Below the pieces are notes generated by a model. The model saw only the letters and a list, made by a program, of their open reading frames with translations, did no database searches and was not told where the DNA came from. From assembly GCF_018728565.1 (NCBI RefSeq), contig NZ_JACSOI010000013.1, positions 1 to 59,788 of the forward strand: a stretch of DNA of 59,788 nucleotides, in the 5' to 3' direction. This document shows, piece by piece, positions 27,331-36,746 of this stretch (within the stretch, counting starts at the first letter, position 1; every line of letters begins with the position of its first letter). This DNA is from Zobellia russellii. GTDB taxonomy: Bacteria > Bacteroidota > Bacteroidia > Flavobacteriales > Flavobacteriaceae. The translations under genes and the position numbers were made by a program.

Positions 27331-27356
27331 CAAAAGTAAGAGAAAAAACTCGCCAA
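27331..27356 (-). promoter_or_regulatory. Promoter for the repeat lipoprotein gene (minus strand)
   Basis: On the minus strand TACTTTTG (27331-27338) is an exact TAnnTTTG box, with TTG (27354-27356) 15 bp upstream. The start codon is 42 bases downstream. Confidence 0.55.
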
Positions 27357-27481
27357 TGTACGTTTTTAAATGTTAAGGCTAAGCAATTTGTCCGATTTAT
27401 TTTACACTTTAGCCAATTTAACAAGTTTCGTACAATAAAGTTGTACGAAAAACGATGTTTTCGACCAATGGTAAGATTTGT

Positions 27482-27892
27482 TTAAGAAATTTTCAAAAGT
27501 CGTGTATTTGGGTCTAGTATTTCAATGTGTATTTGGGTGCTGTTTTCAGGTAGGAAAGAGGAGATTTTTTCGGGCCATTCAATAAAAACCCACACATCTT
27601 GATTTAAATAATCTTCCAAACCCATGTCCAAGGCTTCAAGTTCATCGTTCAGACGATAAAAATCAAAATGGTAAGCCAATAATTCTCCTTCAAGGTTTTC
27701 ATATTCATTAACAATACCAAAGGTTGGGCTGTTTCCGGCATCGGCGGCACCAAGCTGATTGGCAATGGCCTTTATCAATGTGGTTTTCCCTGCTCCCATA
27801 GGGGCATCAAAAAGAAGTACTTTGTCCGTTGCTTTTTCAATAACCGTTGCAGCAACATTTTTTATATCATTTTCGGTATAAGTGATATTCAT
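27482..27892 (-). CDS. tsaE: tRNA threonylcarbamoyladenosine biosynthesis ATPase TsaE
   Basis: 136 residues, the usual size. Walker A GAGKTTLI at 33-40, SPTFGIVNEYE and HFDFYRLNDELEALDMGLED, and VFIEWPEK are the family's signature segments. It supports TsaB/TsaD in making t6A37 of tRNAs that read ANN codons. It lies 13 bp after porX on the same strand; this neighbour pair is common in flavobacteria. Confidence 0.95.
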   Translation of the reverse strand: MNITYTENDIKNVAATVIEKATDKVLLFDAPMGAGKTTLIKAIANQLGAADAGNSPTFGIVNEYENLEGELLAYHFDFYRLNDELEALDMGLEDYLNQDVWVFIEWPEKISSFLPENSTQIHIEILDPNTRLLKIS

Positions 27893-27905
27893 AATCTTTA
27901 CTAAG

Positions 27906-29447
27906 TTATTTTGGTAACAAAACTACAAACGGAATAATCATTTCTTCTAAAGAAATCCCCCCATGTTGGTAGGTGTTCCGGTAATAGCTAACATAATGGT
28001 TGTAGTTATTGGGGTAGGCAAAGAAAAGGTCATTCTTCGCGAATATAAACGAACTGCTCATATTAATACGTGGCAAATGTATCTGAGCGGGGTCTTTGGC
28101 GGCCAGGACATCCTTTTCTTCATAAGTGAGGCTTCTTCCTGTTTTGTATCTAAGGTTAAGGCTGGTTTCTCTATCTCCTATGACTTTTGATGGTTGCTTT
28201 ACGTTAATTGTACCATGGTCTGTGGTGATAATCAACTTCATGCCCATTTGTTGTGCCTGTTGAATTATTTCTAATAACGGGGAGTTTTTAAACCAACTTT
28301 GGGTGAGGGACCTGTAGGCTTTGTCATTGCTGGCTAATTCTTTAATGACTTCCATTTCTGTTTTTGAATGGGAAATCATATCCACAAAATTATACACCAG
28401 TACAGTTAGGTCGTTGTCTTTCTGGGATTTAAAATTTTGGCACAGGTTTTTACCTTGTTTAAGTGTACTTATTTTATGGTATTCCCACTTTAAATTTAAC
28501 CCTAGTCGTTTAATCTGCTCGCCTAAAAAATCTGCTTCGTGAAGGTTTTTGCCTCCCTCGTCCGTATCGTTTTTCCACCACTGAGGATGTTTTTTTTCCA
28601 TTGCCATTGGGGTTAGACCGGAAAAAATGGCGTTACGGGCGTATTGCGTTGCGGTGGGCAGGATACTAAAATAAGATTCCTCCTTATTCTTTTTATAGAA
28701 GGAACTTACGGTGTCCTCAAACGCATACCATTGGTCATAACGTAAGTTGTCTATAACAAGAAGCAACGTGCGCGAATCTTTTAGTTCCGGTTGAACAAGT
28801 TCCTTGAATAGAGTGTGAGAGAGTACAGGCCCGTTACCCTCAAACCAATTTTGGTAATTTCTATCTACAAATTTTCCAAAATGGTTGTTGGCTTCGGTTT
28901 TTTGGGATTCCAGTATCTCGAACATGCTGCTGTCCTCAATATCTTCTAAGCGTAGTTCCCAATAGATTAATCGCTTGTAAAGGTCTACCCATTCCTCAAC
29001 TGAATTAACCATAGAGAGGTCCATGGCAATTTTTCTAAATTCTTGCTGATAGTTAGATGTTGTTTTTTCTGAAACCAGGCGTGAGTGATCTAAATTCTTT
29101 TTTAGTGATAATAGAATTTGATTAGGGTTTACGGGTTTAATAAGATAATCGGCAATTTTGGAGCCAATAGCTTCTTCCATAATAAACTCTTCCTCACTTT
29201 TGGTAATCATTACCACAGGAATGGAGGAGTCCAGTACTTTTATTTCCCCTAAAGTTTCAAGGCCAGATATGCCGGGCATATTTTCATCTAGAAAAACAAT
29301 ATCAACTCTGGTTTGTTGTAATTCTTCCAATGCTTCTTGTCCGCTTTGGCTAGTGATTACATCATACCCTTTTCCTTGTAAGAATATAATATGTGGTTTG
29401 AGTAGGTCTATTTCATCATCTACCCATAATATGGTAATTTTATTCAT
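27906..29447 (-). CDS. porX: Response regulator PorX (REC-PglZ), type IX secretion regulator
   Basis: 513 residues. An N-terminal receiver domain has the acidic pair Asp10-Asp11, phospho-acceptor Asp54 in VFLDENMPG, Thr82 and Lys104 in YLIKP. The rest is a PglZ alkaline-phosphatase-fold domain, with LLLVIDNLRYDQW, ITTDHGTINVKQPSKVIGDR and QHGGISLEEMIIP carrying metal ligands. PorX with PorY and SigP controls type IX secretion genes in Porphyromonas; the domain is known to bind zinc and to hydrolyse oligonucleotides. PorY is not in the window. Followed by tsaE in one operon. Confidence 0.95.
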   Translation of the reverse strand: MNKITILWVDDEIDLLKPHIIFLQGKGYDVITSQSGQEALEELQQTRVDIVFLDENMPGISGLETLGEIKVLDSSIPVVMITKSEEEFIMEEAIGSKIADYLIKPVNPNQILLSLKKNLDHSRLVSEKTTSNYQQEFRKIAMDLSMVNSVEEWVDLYKRLIYWELRLEDIEDSSMFEILESQKTEANNHFGKFVDRNYQNWFEGNGPVLSHTLFKELVQPELKDSRTLLLVIDNLRYDQWYAFEDTVSSFYKKNKEESYFSILPTATQYARNAIFSGLTPMAMEKKHPQWWKNDTDEGGKNLHEADFLGEQIKRLGLNLKWEYHKISTLKQGKNLCQNFKSQKDNDLTVLVYNFVDMISHSKTEMEVIKELASNDKAYRSLTQSWFKNSPLLEIIQQAQQMGMKLIITTDHGTINVKQPSKVIGDRETSLNLRYKTGRSLTYEEKDVLAAKDPAQIHLPRINMSSSFIFAKNDLFFAYPNNYNHYVSYYRNTYQHGGISLEEMIIPFVVLLPK

Positions 29448-29591
29448 TTAATAGGTCTGTTATTTCAATTTTAAATGGTGCAAAATAGCTTTCAACTAAA
29501 GAAATAGGACTCAAAAAATTAATTTACCCAGTTTATTACTTTGTCTTTTAACTAACTTTACCGCCGTGAACACTGCAAAGCAATCCTCATT

Positions 29592-30821
29592 TTGATAAAC
29601 TCTAGAAAATTGAAAATTTTTAATGATCCAATTTACGGATTTATTACTATTCCCAACGGACTAATATTTGACTTGATCGGACATCCTTATTTTCAGCGTC
29701 TGAGACGTATTTCTCAAATGGGGTTATCTTATTTGGTATATCCTGGGGCTCATCATACGCGTTTTCATCATGCTCTGGGGTCAATGCATTTAATGCAGAA
29801 GGCTTTGCAAGTTCTTAAGTATAAAGGGGTAGAGGTTAGTGCGGCAGAGGAAGAAGGTTTGTGCATCGCTATTCTTTTGCATGATATAGGGCACGGTCCT
29901 TTTTCTCATGCTATGGAGCATAGTATTGTAGAAAGTACTGATCATGAACACATTTCTTTGCGGTTTATGGAGGCTCTTAATGAAATCTTTAACGGAAGAT
30001 TAACGCTTGCCATTTCTATTTTTAAGGGGCAATATGAAAAACGCTTCTTAAATCAGTTAGTTTCAAGTCAATTGGATATGGACCGGTTAGATTATCTTAA
30101 AAGGGATAGTTTTTATACAGGGGTTGCCGAGGGTAATATTAATTCCGAACGATTAATTACCATGCTCAATGTGGTTGACGGTAATCTTGTAGTTGAAGAA
30201 AAGGGGATTTATTCTGTTGAAAAATTTCTAATGGCCAGAAGGTTTATGTACTGGCAAGTTTATTTGCATAAAACAGGAATCGTAGCCGAGCAATTATTGA
30301 TACGTATTCTTAAACGTGCAAAAGAGATTATGCATGGAGGGCAAGTTGTGGTCTGTAGTGATGCCCTTCGGTTTTTTATGGAGAACCGAATTGAAAAACA
30401 GGATTTTGATGCGGATATTCTCAACACCTTTTCTAAATTGGACGATGTAGATGTGCTGGCCGCTATAAAATCATGGCAAGACCACCCGGATTTTGTGTTG
30501 TCCAAGCTTTGTGAGATGCTTATAAACCGTTGGTTTTTGAAAGTTAAACTTAAGAACAGTCCTGTTGACAGTAGTATTTTTAAAAAGCATTCCACACGGA
30601 TAAAGGAAAAATATAACCTTTCGGACCAAGAAACCGCATATTTCGTGTTTAAAGGAAAAATTGAGAACAAGGCGTATGATCGTCATCATCAGAACATCAA
30701 TATATTAAAGAAGAATAGGAGGTTGATAGATGTAGCCAAGGCTTCAGATCAGTTGAATCTAAAAGCGCTTTCAAAAACAGTTACAAAATATTATATCTGT
30801 TATCCCAAAGATTCTGTTTAA
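29592..30821 (+). CDS. HD-domain phosphohydrolase (dGTPase/SAMHD1-like)
   Basis: 409 residues. It starts with [20 protein letters not shown], then the HD motif: [14 protein letters not shown] near residue 53 and [17 protein letters not shown] near 96, plus [16 protein letters not shown]. These bind metal and hydrolyse phosphate esters; related proteins are dNTP triphosphohydrolases. The only start that gives a family-like N-terminus is TTG 29592, since no ATG is in frame nearby. A TAACTTTA box about 30 bases upstream fits a promoter. LpxD follows after 23 bp. Confidence 0.85.
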   Translation: MINSRKLKIFNDPIYGFITIPNGLIFDLIGHPYFQRLRRISQMGLSYLVYPGAHHTRFHHALGSMHLMQKALQVLKYKGVEVSAAEEEGLCIAILLHDIGHGPFSHAMEHSIVESTDHEHISLRFMEALNEIFNGRLTLAISIFKGQYEKRFLNQLVSSQLDMDRLDYLKRDSFYTGVAEGNINSERLITMLNVVDGNLVVEEKGIYSVEKFLMARRFMYWQVYLHKTGIVAEQLLIRILKRAKEIMHGGQVVVCSDALRFFMENRIEKQDFDADILNTFSKLDDVDVLAAIKSWQDHPDFVLSKLCEMLINRWFLKVKLKNSPVDSSIFKKHSTRIKEKYNLSDQETAYFVFKGKIENKAYDRHHQNINILKKNRRLIDVAKASDQLNLKALSKTVTKYYICYPKDSV

Positions 30822-30831
30822 CTATTTTTCT

Positions 30832-30839
30832 TACTTTTG
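30832..30839 (+). promoter_or_regulatory. Promoter -7 box TACTTTTG at the lpxD start
   Basis: An exact TAnnTTTG match ending six bases before ATG 30845. If used, the transcript would begin at about the start codon, giving a nearly leaderless lpxD message. It also rules out the in-frame GTG 30839 as a start on that transcript. Confidence 0.45.
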
Positions 30840-30844
30840 TGCTC

Positions 30845-31894
30845 ATGGTATTTACAGCAGGTCAAATTGCAGGTATTTTAGAAGGTGAACTACAAGGAAA
30901 TCCAGAGGTTACCGTTCATAAATTGGCCAAAATAGAGGAGGGCGAAGAAGGAGCCCTAACTTTTTTAGCCAACCCAAAATATACTTCCCATATTTATACG
31001 ACAAAAGCGTCCATTACAATAGTAAATAGGGATTTTGTTCCTGAGCATGAGTTAGTGACTAACCTTATTAAGGTAGACGATGCTTACGAAGCGTTTTCAA
31101 AAATATTGGAATTCTACAATCAGGTAAAGAACAACAAGATTGGTATAGAAGAACCCGTGTTCAAATCCGAAACGCTTACGTACGGTAGCGACTTTTACCT
31201 TGGAGCTTTTTCTTATATAGGAAATAACGTTACTATAGGGGATAATGTAAAGATTCATCCTAACGTATATATTGGCGATAATGTTTCCATAGGTAATAAC
31301 GTAAGCATTTTTGCGGGAGCTAAGATTTATTCGGAAACGGTAATTGGGAATAATTGCGTAATCAATAGCGGTGTTGTTATTGGTGCGGACGGATTCGGTT
31401 TTAGTCCGGATAAAAATGGAGAGTATCAAAAAGTACCACAAACCGGTAATGTTATCCTAGAAGATAATGTTGATGTAGGTGCGGGAACTACTATAGATAG
31501 GGCAACACTAGGTTCTACCATATTAAGGAGAGGGGTGAAGCTGGATAATCAGATTCAGATTGCACATAATGTCGAAATAGGGGAACATACCGTTATAGCC
31601 GCTCAAACCGGAATTGCTGGATCAACCAAGATTGGAAGACGATGTATGATTGGTGGTCAAGTTGGTATTGTAGGTCATATTACCATTGGTGATAATGTAA
31701 AAATACAAGCACAATCGGGAATTGGCCGGAATATTAAGAGCAATGAAGTGTTGCAAGGGTCTCCTGCCCTGAACTACGGTGATTATAACAAATCGTACGT
31801 TTACTTCAAGAATTTACCGAAGATTTTAAATAGAATTGACGAACTGGAAAAAAACTACAGCGATCAATACAAGAATGAAACAGAGAACCATTAA
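30845..31894 (+). CDS. lpxD: UDP-3-O-acylglucosamine N-acyltransferase LpxD
   Basis: 349 residues from ATG 30845. The N-terminal uridine-binding domain (residues 1-100) precedes a left-handed beta-helix of hexapeptide repeats ([20 protein letters not shown] and many more). Conserved catalytic His in [14 protein letters not shown] and the DGFGF loop are present. It adds the second acyl chain, an N-linked 3-hydroxy fatty acid, in lipid A synthesis. It overlaps the lpxC start by 20 bases. Confidence 0.95.
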   Translation: MVFTAGQIAGILEGELQGNPEVTVHKLAKIEEGEEGALTFLANPKYTSHIYTTKASITIVNRDFVPEHELVTNLIKVDDAYEAFSKILEFYNQVKNNKIGIEEPVFKSETLTYGSDFYLGAFSYIGNNVTIGDNVKIHPNVYIGDNVSIGNNVSIFAGAKIYSETVIGNNCVINSGVVIGADGFGFSPDKNGEYQKVPQTGNVILEDNVDVGAGTTIDRATLGSTILRRGVKLDNQIQIAHNVEIGEHTVIAAQTGIAGSTKIGRRCMIGGQVGIVGHITIGDNVKIQAQSGIGRNIKSNEVLQGSPALNYGDYNKSYVYFKNLPKILNRIDELEKNYSDQYKNETENH

Positions 31895-33260
31895 AAAAGA
31901 GGTTATTCTAAAGGGCGTTGGTCTTCATACCGGTGCCGAGGTAACCATGAAATTTGTTCCCGCACCAGAAAATCACGGGTACGCATTTAAAAGAGTAGAC
32001 CTAGAAGGTGAACCGATTATTGAGGCAGACGCCAATTACGTAATCAATACGCAACGAGGGACCAACTTAGAAAAAAGAGGGGTTAAAATCCAGACTTCGG
32101 AACATGTTTTGGCAGCTTTCGTTGGCTTGGAAGTAGATAACGTACTTATTGAATTAGATGCTCCGGAACCTCCAATTATGGACGGTTCTTCTAAATATTT
32201 TGTTCAGGCCATTGAAGAAGCCGGTATTGAAGAGCAAAATGCGGAACGTGAAGAGTACATTGTAAAAGATGTTATCTCTTTTAAGGATGAAGCAACTGGT
32301 AGTGAGATTACTGTGATACCATCGGAGGAATATCAAGTAACTACTATGGTAGATTTTGGAACCAAGGTTTTGGGTACTCAAAATGCAACTTTGGAGCGCT
32401 TATCAGACTTTAAAAGTGAAATATCCGAAGCACGAACATTCAGTTTTCTTCACGAGTTAGAAATGCTTTTGGAAAACGGACTTATTAAAGGTGGAGACCT
32501 TAATAATGCTATTGTATATGTAGATAAGGAGATTTCCGAAGAAACCATGAAAAAACTAGAAAAAGCTTTTGATAAGAAAAAGCTTTCTGTTAAACCTAAT
32601 GGTATTCTGGACAACCTTACTTTGCACCAACCAAATGAGGCGGCACGTCATAAATTATTAGACGTAATTGGTGATGTTGCTTTGGCAGGTACACGAATCA
32701 GAGGTAAAATTATTGCCAATAAGCCTGGTCATTATGTAAATACCCAGTTTGCCAAGAAAATTTCAAAAATCATAAAATTAGAGAAACGTAATAAAGTTCC
32801 TCAATATGATTTAAATCAACCTCCTTTGATGGATATTCATCAAATTATGGATATGCTTCCGCATAGACCTCCATTTTTGTTGATTGATCGTATTTTGGAA
32901 TTATCCGACACCCATGTGGTGGGAATGAAAAACGTGACCATGAACGAAAATTTCTTTGTTGGTCATTTTCCCGGAGCGCCTGTTATGCCTGGTGTTTTAC
33001 AGGTTGAAGCCATGGCCCAAACGGGTGGTATTCTGGTTTTGAGTACGGTTCCGGATCCAGAAAATTATTTGACCTTTTTCATGAAAATGGACAATGTTAA
33101 ATTTAAGCAGAAAGTACTTCCGGGAGATACGTTAACTTTTCACTGTAGCCTTATTACACCAATTAGAAGAGGTATCTGTCACATGCAAGCCTATGCTTAC
33201 GCAAATAATAAATTAGTGTGCGAAGCAGAATTAATGGCGCAAATAGCTAAAAAGAAATAG
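31875..33260 (+). CDS. lpxC: Bifunctional UDP-3-O-acyl-N-acetylglucosamine deacetylase/3-hydroxyacyl-ACP dehydratase (LpxC-FabZ)
   Basis: 461 residues from ATG 31875 ([10 protein letters not shown]), inside the end of lpxD; an upstream in-frame ACG-region extension to 31836 is less likely. The LpxC part (1-310) has the zinc ligands in [10 protein letters not shown] and [18 protein letters not shown], with [10 protein letters not shown] after. The FabZ part (about 320-461) shows [12 protein letters not shown] and the catalytic [20 protein letters not shown]. The fusion, which couples the committed lipid A step to dehydration of the shared precursor, is a known trait of Bacteroidota. Confidence 0.96.
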   Translation: MKQRTIKKEVILKGVGLHTGAEVTMKFVPAPENHGYAFKRVDLEGEPIIEADANYVINTQRGTNLEKRGVKIQTSEHVLAAFVGLEVDNVLIELDAPEPPIMDGSSKYFVQAIEEAGIEEQNAEREEYIVKDVISFKDEATGSEITVIPSEEYQVTTMVDFGTKVLGTQNATLERLSDFKSEISEARTFSFLHELEMLLENGLIKGGDLNNAIVYVDKEISEETMKKLEKAFDKKKLSVKPNGILDNLTLHQPNEAARHKLLDVIGDVALAGTRIRGKIIANKPGHYVNTQFAKKISKIIKLEKRNKVPQYDLNQPPLMDIHQIMDMLPHRPPFLLIDRILELSDTHVVGMKNVTMNENFFVGHFPGAPVMPGVLQVEAMAQTGGILVLSTVPDPENYLTFFMKMDNVKFKQKVLPGDTLTFHCSLITPIRRGICHMQAYAYANNKLVCEAELMAQIAKKK

Positions 33261-33261
33261 A

Positions 33262-34047
33262 ATGAATCAACCTCTTGCCTATATTCACCCGGGCGCAAAA
33301 ATTGCTAAAAATGTTGTAGTAGAACCATTTACTACAATTCATAACAACGTAACGATAGGTGATGGTACTTGGATCGGTTCTAACGTAACCATAATGGAAG
33401 GAGCCCGCATTGGAAAAAATTGCAACATTTTTCCCGGTGCCGTTATTTCCGCTCCACCGCAGGATTTAAAATATAATGGAGAAGATACCATAGTTACCAT
33501 TGGTAACAACACTACTATTAGGGAGTGTGCGACCATTCATAAAGGTACTTCTGACCGTAACAAAACCGTAATTGGTGAGAATTGTTTGATTATGGCCTAT
33601 TGTCATATTGCTCATGATTGTATTGTGGGTGACAACTGTATTTTTTCCAATAATTCTACCCTTGCGGGGCATGTTACTATTGGAGACAATGTAATTCTTG
33701 CCGGTTTGGTTGCCGTACATCAATTTGTATCAGTGGGTCAACATGCGTTTGTAACAGGTGGTTCGTTGGTAAGAAAAGATGTGCCTCCTTTTGTAAAAGC
33801 GGCACGTGAACCTCTTTCTTACGTGGGTATCAATTCTGTGGGTTTACGAAGACGTGGTTTTCAATCGGAGAAAATTAGGGAAATACAGAATATCTATCGT
33901 ATTCTTTACCAAAAGCATTATAACAATTCACAGGCCACTCAAATCATAGAGGCTGAAATGGAAGCTACTCCGGAAAGGGATGAGATTCTTCAGTTTATTA
34001 GAGATTCCCAACGTGGTATTATGAAAGGATATTTCAGCAATAATTAA
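33262..34047 (+). CDS. lpxA: Acyl-ACP--UDP-N-acetylglucosamine O-acyltransferase LpxA
   Basis: 261 residues, usual length. Hexapeptide-repeat beta-helix (VVEPFTTIHNNVTIGDGTWI), catalytic His region MAYCHIAHDCIVGDN, and C-terminal helices (RGFQSEKIREIQNIYRILYQ). It transfers the first 3-hydroxyacyl chain to UDP-GlcNAc. The start follows the lpxC-fabZ stop by one base, so the three lipid A genes are translationally close. Confidence 0.96.
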   Translation: MNQPLAYIHPGAKIAKNVVVEPFTTIHNNVTIGDGTWIGSNVTIMEGARIGKNCNIFPGAVISAPPQDLKYNGEDTIVTIGNNTTIRECATIHKGTSDRNKTVIGENCLIMAYCHIAHDCIVGDNCIFSNNSTLAGHVTIGDNVILAGLVAVHQFVSVGQHAFVTGGSLVRKDVPPFVKAAREPLSYVGINSVGLRRRGFQSEKIREIQNIYRILYQKHYNNSQATQIIEAEMEATPERDEILQFIRDSQRGIMKGYFSNN

Positions 34048-34060
34048 TCAAGGTTTTTAA

Positions 34061-34095
34061 GGTGCGTAGTTCAGTTGTTTATAAAAGAGCTACCA
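34061..34095 (+). other. tRNA 5'-half-like sequence between lpxA and efp
   Basis: The stretch beginning GGTGCGTAGTTCAGTTG and ending AGAGCTACC looks like an acceptor 5' strand and D-arm (GTTC paired with GAGC across an enlarged loop). No anticodon stem, T-arm or acceptor 3' strand follows, so it is not a functional tRNA. It may be a relic or coincidence. Confidence 0.3.
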
Positions 34096-34129
34096 TTGAT
34101 AAAATCACACAATAAATAGCAAACTAGAA

Positions 34130-34696
34130 ATGGCATCAACATCAGATATTAGAAAAGGACTATGTATTCGCTACAATAACGATATATACAAAATCATTGA
34201 ATTTTTACACGTTAAACCAGGTAAAGGTCCAGCTTTTGTTCGTACCAAATTGAAGAGTATTTCCACTGGAAAAGTTTTGGATAATACGTTTTCAGCAGGT
34301 CATAAAATTGAGGATGTTCGTGTAGAGACACGCTCTTACCAGTTTTTGTATCCTGAGGGTGAAACCTATCATTTTATGAATACGGATGATTATAACCAAA
34401 TAACGCTTCAAGAAAGTGCATTAGATGCTCCAGGGTTATTGAAAGAAGGTGAGGTTGTAAAAATTCTTTTCAATACGGAAGATAGTATGCCTTTATCCGT
34501 AGAAATGCCCGCTAGTGTTGTTCTAGAGGTAACGTATACGGAGCCAGGAGTAAAAGGAAATACGGCTACCAATGCTACCAAGCCAGCTAAGGTTGAAACC
34601 GGAGCAGAGGTAAATGTTCCTTTGTTTATCAACGAGGGTGATAAAATAAAAATAGAAACGGATAAAGGTACGTATATGGAGCGCGTTAAGGAATAA
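34130..34696 (+). CDS. efp: Elongation factor P
   Basis: 188 residues. KOW-like domain I with the tip Lys32 in KPGKGPAFVR, the position that is post-translationally modified in some bacteria, then two OB-folds (LYPEGETYHFMNTDDYNQIT and VNVPLFINEGDKIKIETDKG). It rescues ribosomes stalled at polyproline. A 9-base insertion-like run (TNATKPAKVETG) is normal for the family. Its placement among lipid A genes is common in flavobacteria. Confidence 0.96.
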   Translation: MASTSDIRKGLCIRYNNDIYKIIEFLHVKPGKGPAFVRTKLKSISTGKVLDNTFSAGHKIEDVRVETRSYQFLYPEGETYHFMNTDDYNQITLQESALDAPGLLKEGEVVKILFNTEDSMPLSVEMPASVVLEVTYTEPGVKGNTATNATKPAKVETGAEVNVPLFINEGDKIKIETDKGTYMERVKE

Positions 34697-34754
34697 GCGC
34701 TATTCATTACTGACTTATATCGATTTTAAAAATACTAACTGATACTTTGCTCCT

Positions 34755-35687
34755 TTGAAATTTCCAAATCCTCAGCGCCTAAAGACTATTGCCTCCATAA
34801 TTGATTGTGAATATGTGGGTGCGGACGATTTTCAGGTTTTGGGCATGAACGAAATTCATGTAGTTGAGAATGGGGATATTGTTTTTGTAGACCACCCTAA
34901 ATATTACGATAAGGCTTTAACTTCAAAAGCTACTATTGTCTTGATAAACAAGAAAGTAGATTGTCCTGAAGGAAAAGCACTTTTGATTTCTAATGACCCT
35001 TTTCGCGACTTCAATAAGCTTTCGGTACATTTTAGACCGTTTGAAAGAGCGACTGCATCGGTTGCGGTTTCGGCAGAAATAGGAGAGGGAACCATTATTC
35101 AGCCCAACGTATTTATAGGTAACAATGTAAAAATTGGCAAGAACTGTTTAATTCACGCCAATGTCTGTTTATATGATAATTGCGTAATTGGGGATAATGT
35201 TAGTATTCATTCGGGTTCAGTTTTGGGAGGGGATGCCTTTTACTATAAAAACCGTCCAGAAGGGTTTGATAAACTAATTTCCTGTGGAAGAGTAGTTATT
35301 GAGGATAACGTTGACATTGGTGCGCTTTGCACTATTGATAAAGGTGTAACCGGTGATACAACTATAAAAAAGGGAACAAAATTAGACAATCAAGTACATG
35401 TTGGGCATGATACCGTAATAGGCGAAAAGTGTCTAATTGCTTCACAAACCGGAATTGCGGGTTGTGTAGTCATAGAAGATGAAGTTACGCTTTGGGGCCA
35501 AGTTGGTACCAACAGCGGGATTACCATAGGAAAAAAGGCGGTAATTATGGGGCAAACAGGAGTGACTAAATCCGTTGCTGGCGGTAAGAGTTATTTTGGT
35601 ACACCCATTGAAGAATCGCGAGAAAAGCTAAAACAATTGGCTTATATTAAAAAAATTCCGTCCATTCTAAAAAAATTAGAAGAATAA
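34755..35687 (+). CDS. Second LpxD-like acyltransferase
   Basis: 310 residues starting at TTG 34755, the only start that gives the expected KFPNPQRLKTIASII N-terminus; a TACTTTG box just upstream may be its promoter. The architecture is that of LpxD: an N-terminal uridine-binding-like domain and a hexapeptide beta-helix (IIQPNVFIGNNVKIGKNCLI, KLDNQVHVGHDTVIGEKCLI with the His). The family paralogue is frequent in Bacteroidota as a partner to true LpxD. Whether it acylates the lipid A precursor or another sugar nucleotide is unclear. Confidence 0.85.
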   Translation: MKFPNPQRLKTIASIIDCEYVGADDFQVLGMNEIHVVENGDIVFVDHPKYYDKALTSKATIVLINKKVDCPEGKALLISNDPFRDFNKLSVHFRPFERATASVAVSAEIGEGTIIQPNVFIGNNVKIGKNCLIHANVCLYDNCVIGDNVSIHSGSVLGGDAFYYKNRPEGFDKLISCGRVVIEDNVDIGALCTIDKGVTGDTTIKKGTKLDNQVHVGHDTVIGEKCLIASQTGIAGCVVIEDEVTLWGQVGTNSGITIGKKAVIMGQTGVTKSVAGGKSYFGTPIEESREKLKQLAYIKKIPSILKKLEE

Positions 35688-35757
35688 TATGCAGTCTAAG
35701 TTCAGATTTCATTTGTAAACCTATATTTTTGTCACATTAAAATAAACTAGAGAGTAT

Positions 35758-36630
35758 ATGAGCGTTTTAGTCAATAAAGATTCCAAGATAATTGTTCAGG
35801 GATTTACAGGTAGTGAAGGTACTTTTCACGCAGAACAAATGATAGAGTACGGTACCAATGTTGTTGGTGGTGTAACCCCTGGAAAAGGTGGTCAAGAACA
35901 TTTGGGAAGACCTGTTTTTAACACGGTTGAAGAAGCTGTGGAGAAAGTAGGTGCAGATACTACAATTATTTTTGTACCGCCCGCTTTTGCTGCTGACGCT
36001 ATCATGGAGGCTGCTAGTGCAGGTATTAAAGTAATCATTACTATTACAGAAGGTATTCCTGTTGCCGATATGGTAAAGGCTTCTAACTATATTAAAAATA
36101 TGGATTGCCGTTTGGTTGGTCCTAACTGTCCTGGTGTAATTACTCCAGAGGAAGCTAAGGTAGGTATCATGCCAGGCTTTGTTTTCAAAAAAGGAAATGT
36201 TGGTATCGTATCTAAATCAGGCACGTTAACTTATGAAGCTGCGGATCAGGTAGTTCGCCAAGGTTTAGGTATTACTACAGCTATTGGTATTGGCGGAGAT
36301 CCTATTATTGGAACTACAACCAAAGAAGCGGTTGAACTTTTAATAAATGACCCAGAGACTGAGTGTGTTGTAATGATAGGTGAGATTGGTGGTCAATTAG
36401 AAGCGGATGCGGCTAAATGGTACAAGGCAAGTGGTAGTAAAAAACCAGTTGTAGGATTTATTGCCGGTGAAACTGCTCCAGCGGGTAGAACTATGGGTCA
36501 CGCAGGTGCTATTGTTGGCGGAAGCGATGATACAGCTCAGGCAAAAAAGAAGATTATGAGGGAGCATGGAATTCATGTTGTGGATTCTCCAGCAGAAATT
36601 GGTGTGAAAGTAAAAGAAGTTATGGGTTAA
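35758..36630 (+). CDS. sucD: Succinate--CoA ligase subunit alpha
   Basis: 290 residues. CoA-binding [39 protein letters not shown], and the phosphorylated His in [10 protein letters not shown] near residue 247. It makes ATP or GTP from succinyl-CoA in the TCA cycle. The beta subunit gene sucC is not in the window, so the two subunits are separately encoded, as usual in flavobacteria. A strong terminator follows. Confidence 0.96.
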   Translation: MSVLVNKDSKIIVQGFTGSEGTFHAEQMIEYGTNVVGGVTPGKGGQEHLGRPVFNTVEEAVEKVGADTTIIFVPPAFAADAIMEAASAGIKVIITITEGIPVADMVKASNYIKNMDCRLVGPNCPGVITPEEAKVGIMPGFVFKKGNVGIVSKSGTLTYEAADQVVRQGLGITTAIGIGGDPIIGTTTKEAVELLINDPETECVVMIGEIGGQLEADAAKWYKASGSKKPVVGFIAGETAPAGRTMGHAGAIVGGSDDTAQAKKKIMREHGIHVVDSPAEIGVKVKEVMG

Positions 36631-36648
36631 TTCCCTTACGGATATAAG

Positions 36649-36685
36649 AATCCCGTTTTCGACTTATCGGAAACGGGATTTTTTT
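36649..36685 (+). terminator. Intrinsic terminator after sucD
   Basis: AATCCCGTTTTCGA and TCGGAAACGGGATT form a 14-bp stem with one G-T wobble and a short loop, followed by a T run. Confidence 0.92.
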
Positions 36686-36746
36686 ATAGCCCTTTTATAA
36701 AACAAAACTTATATTTGAAGTAGAACAAAGCAAATCTATATAGAGG

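Noticed and set aside
34061-34095. Functional tRNA gene
   Set aside because: There is no anticodon stem, T-arm or 3' acceptor strand.
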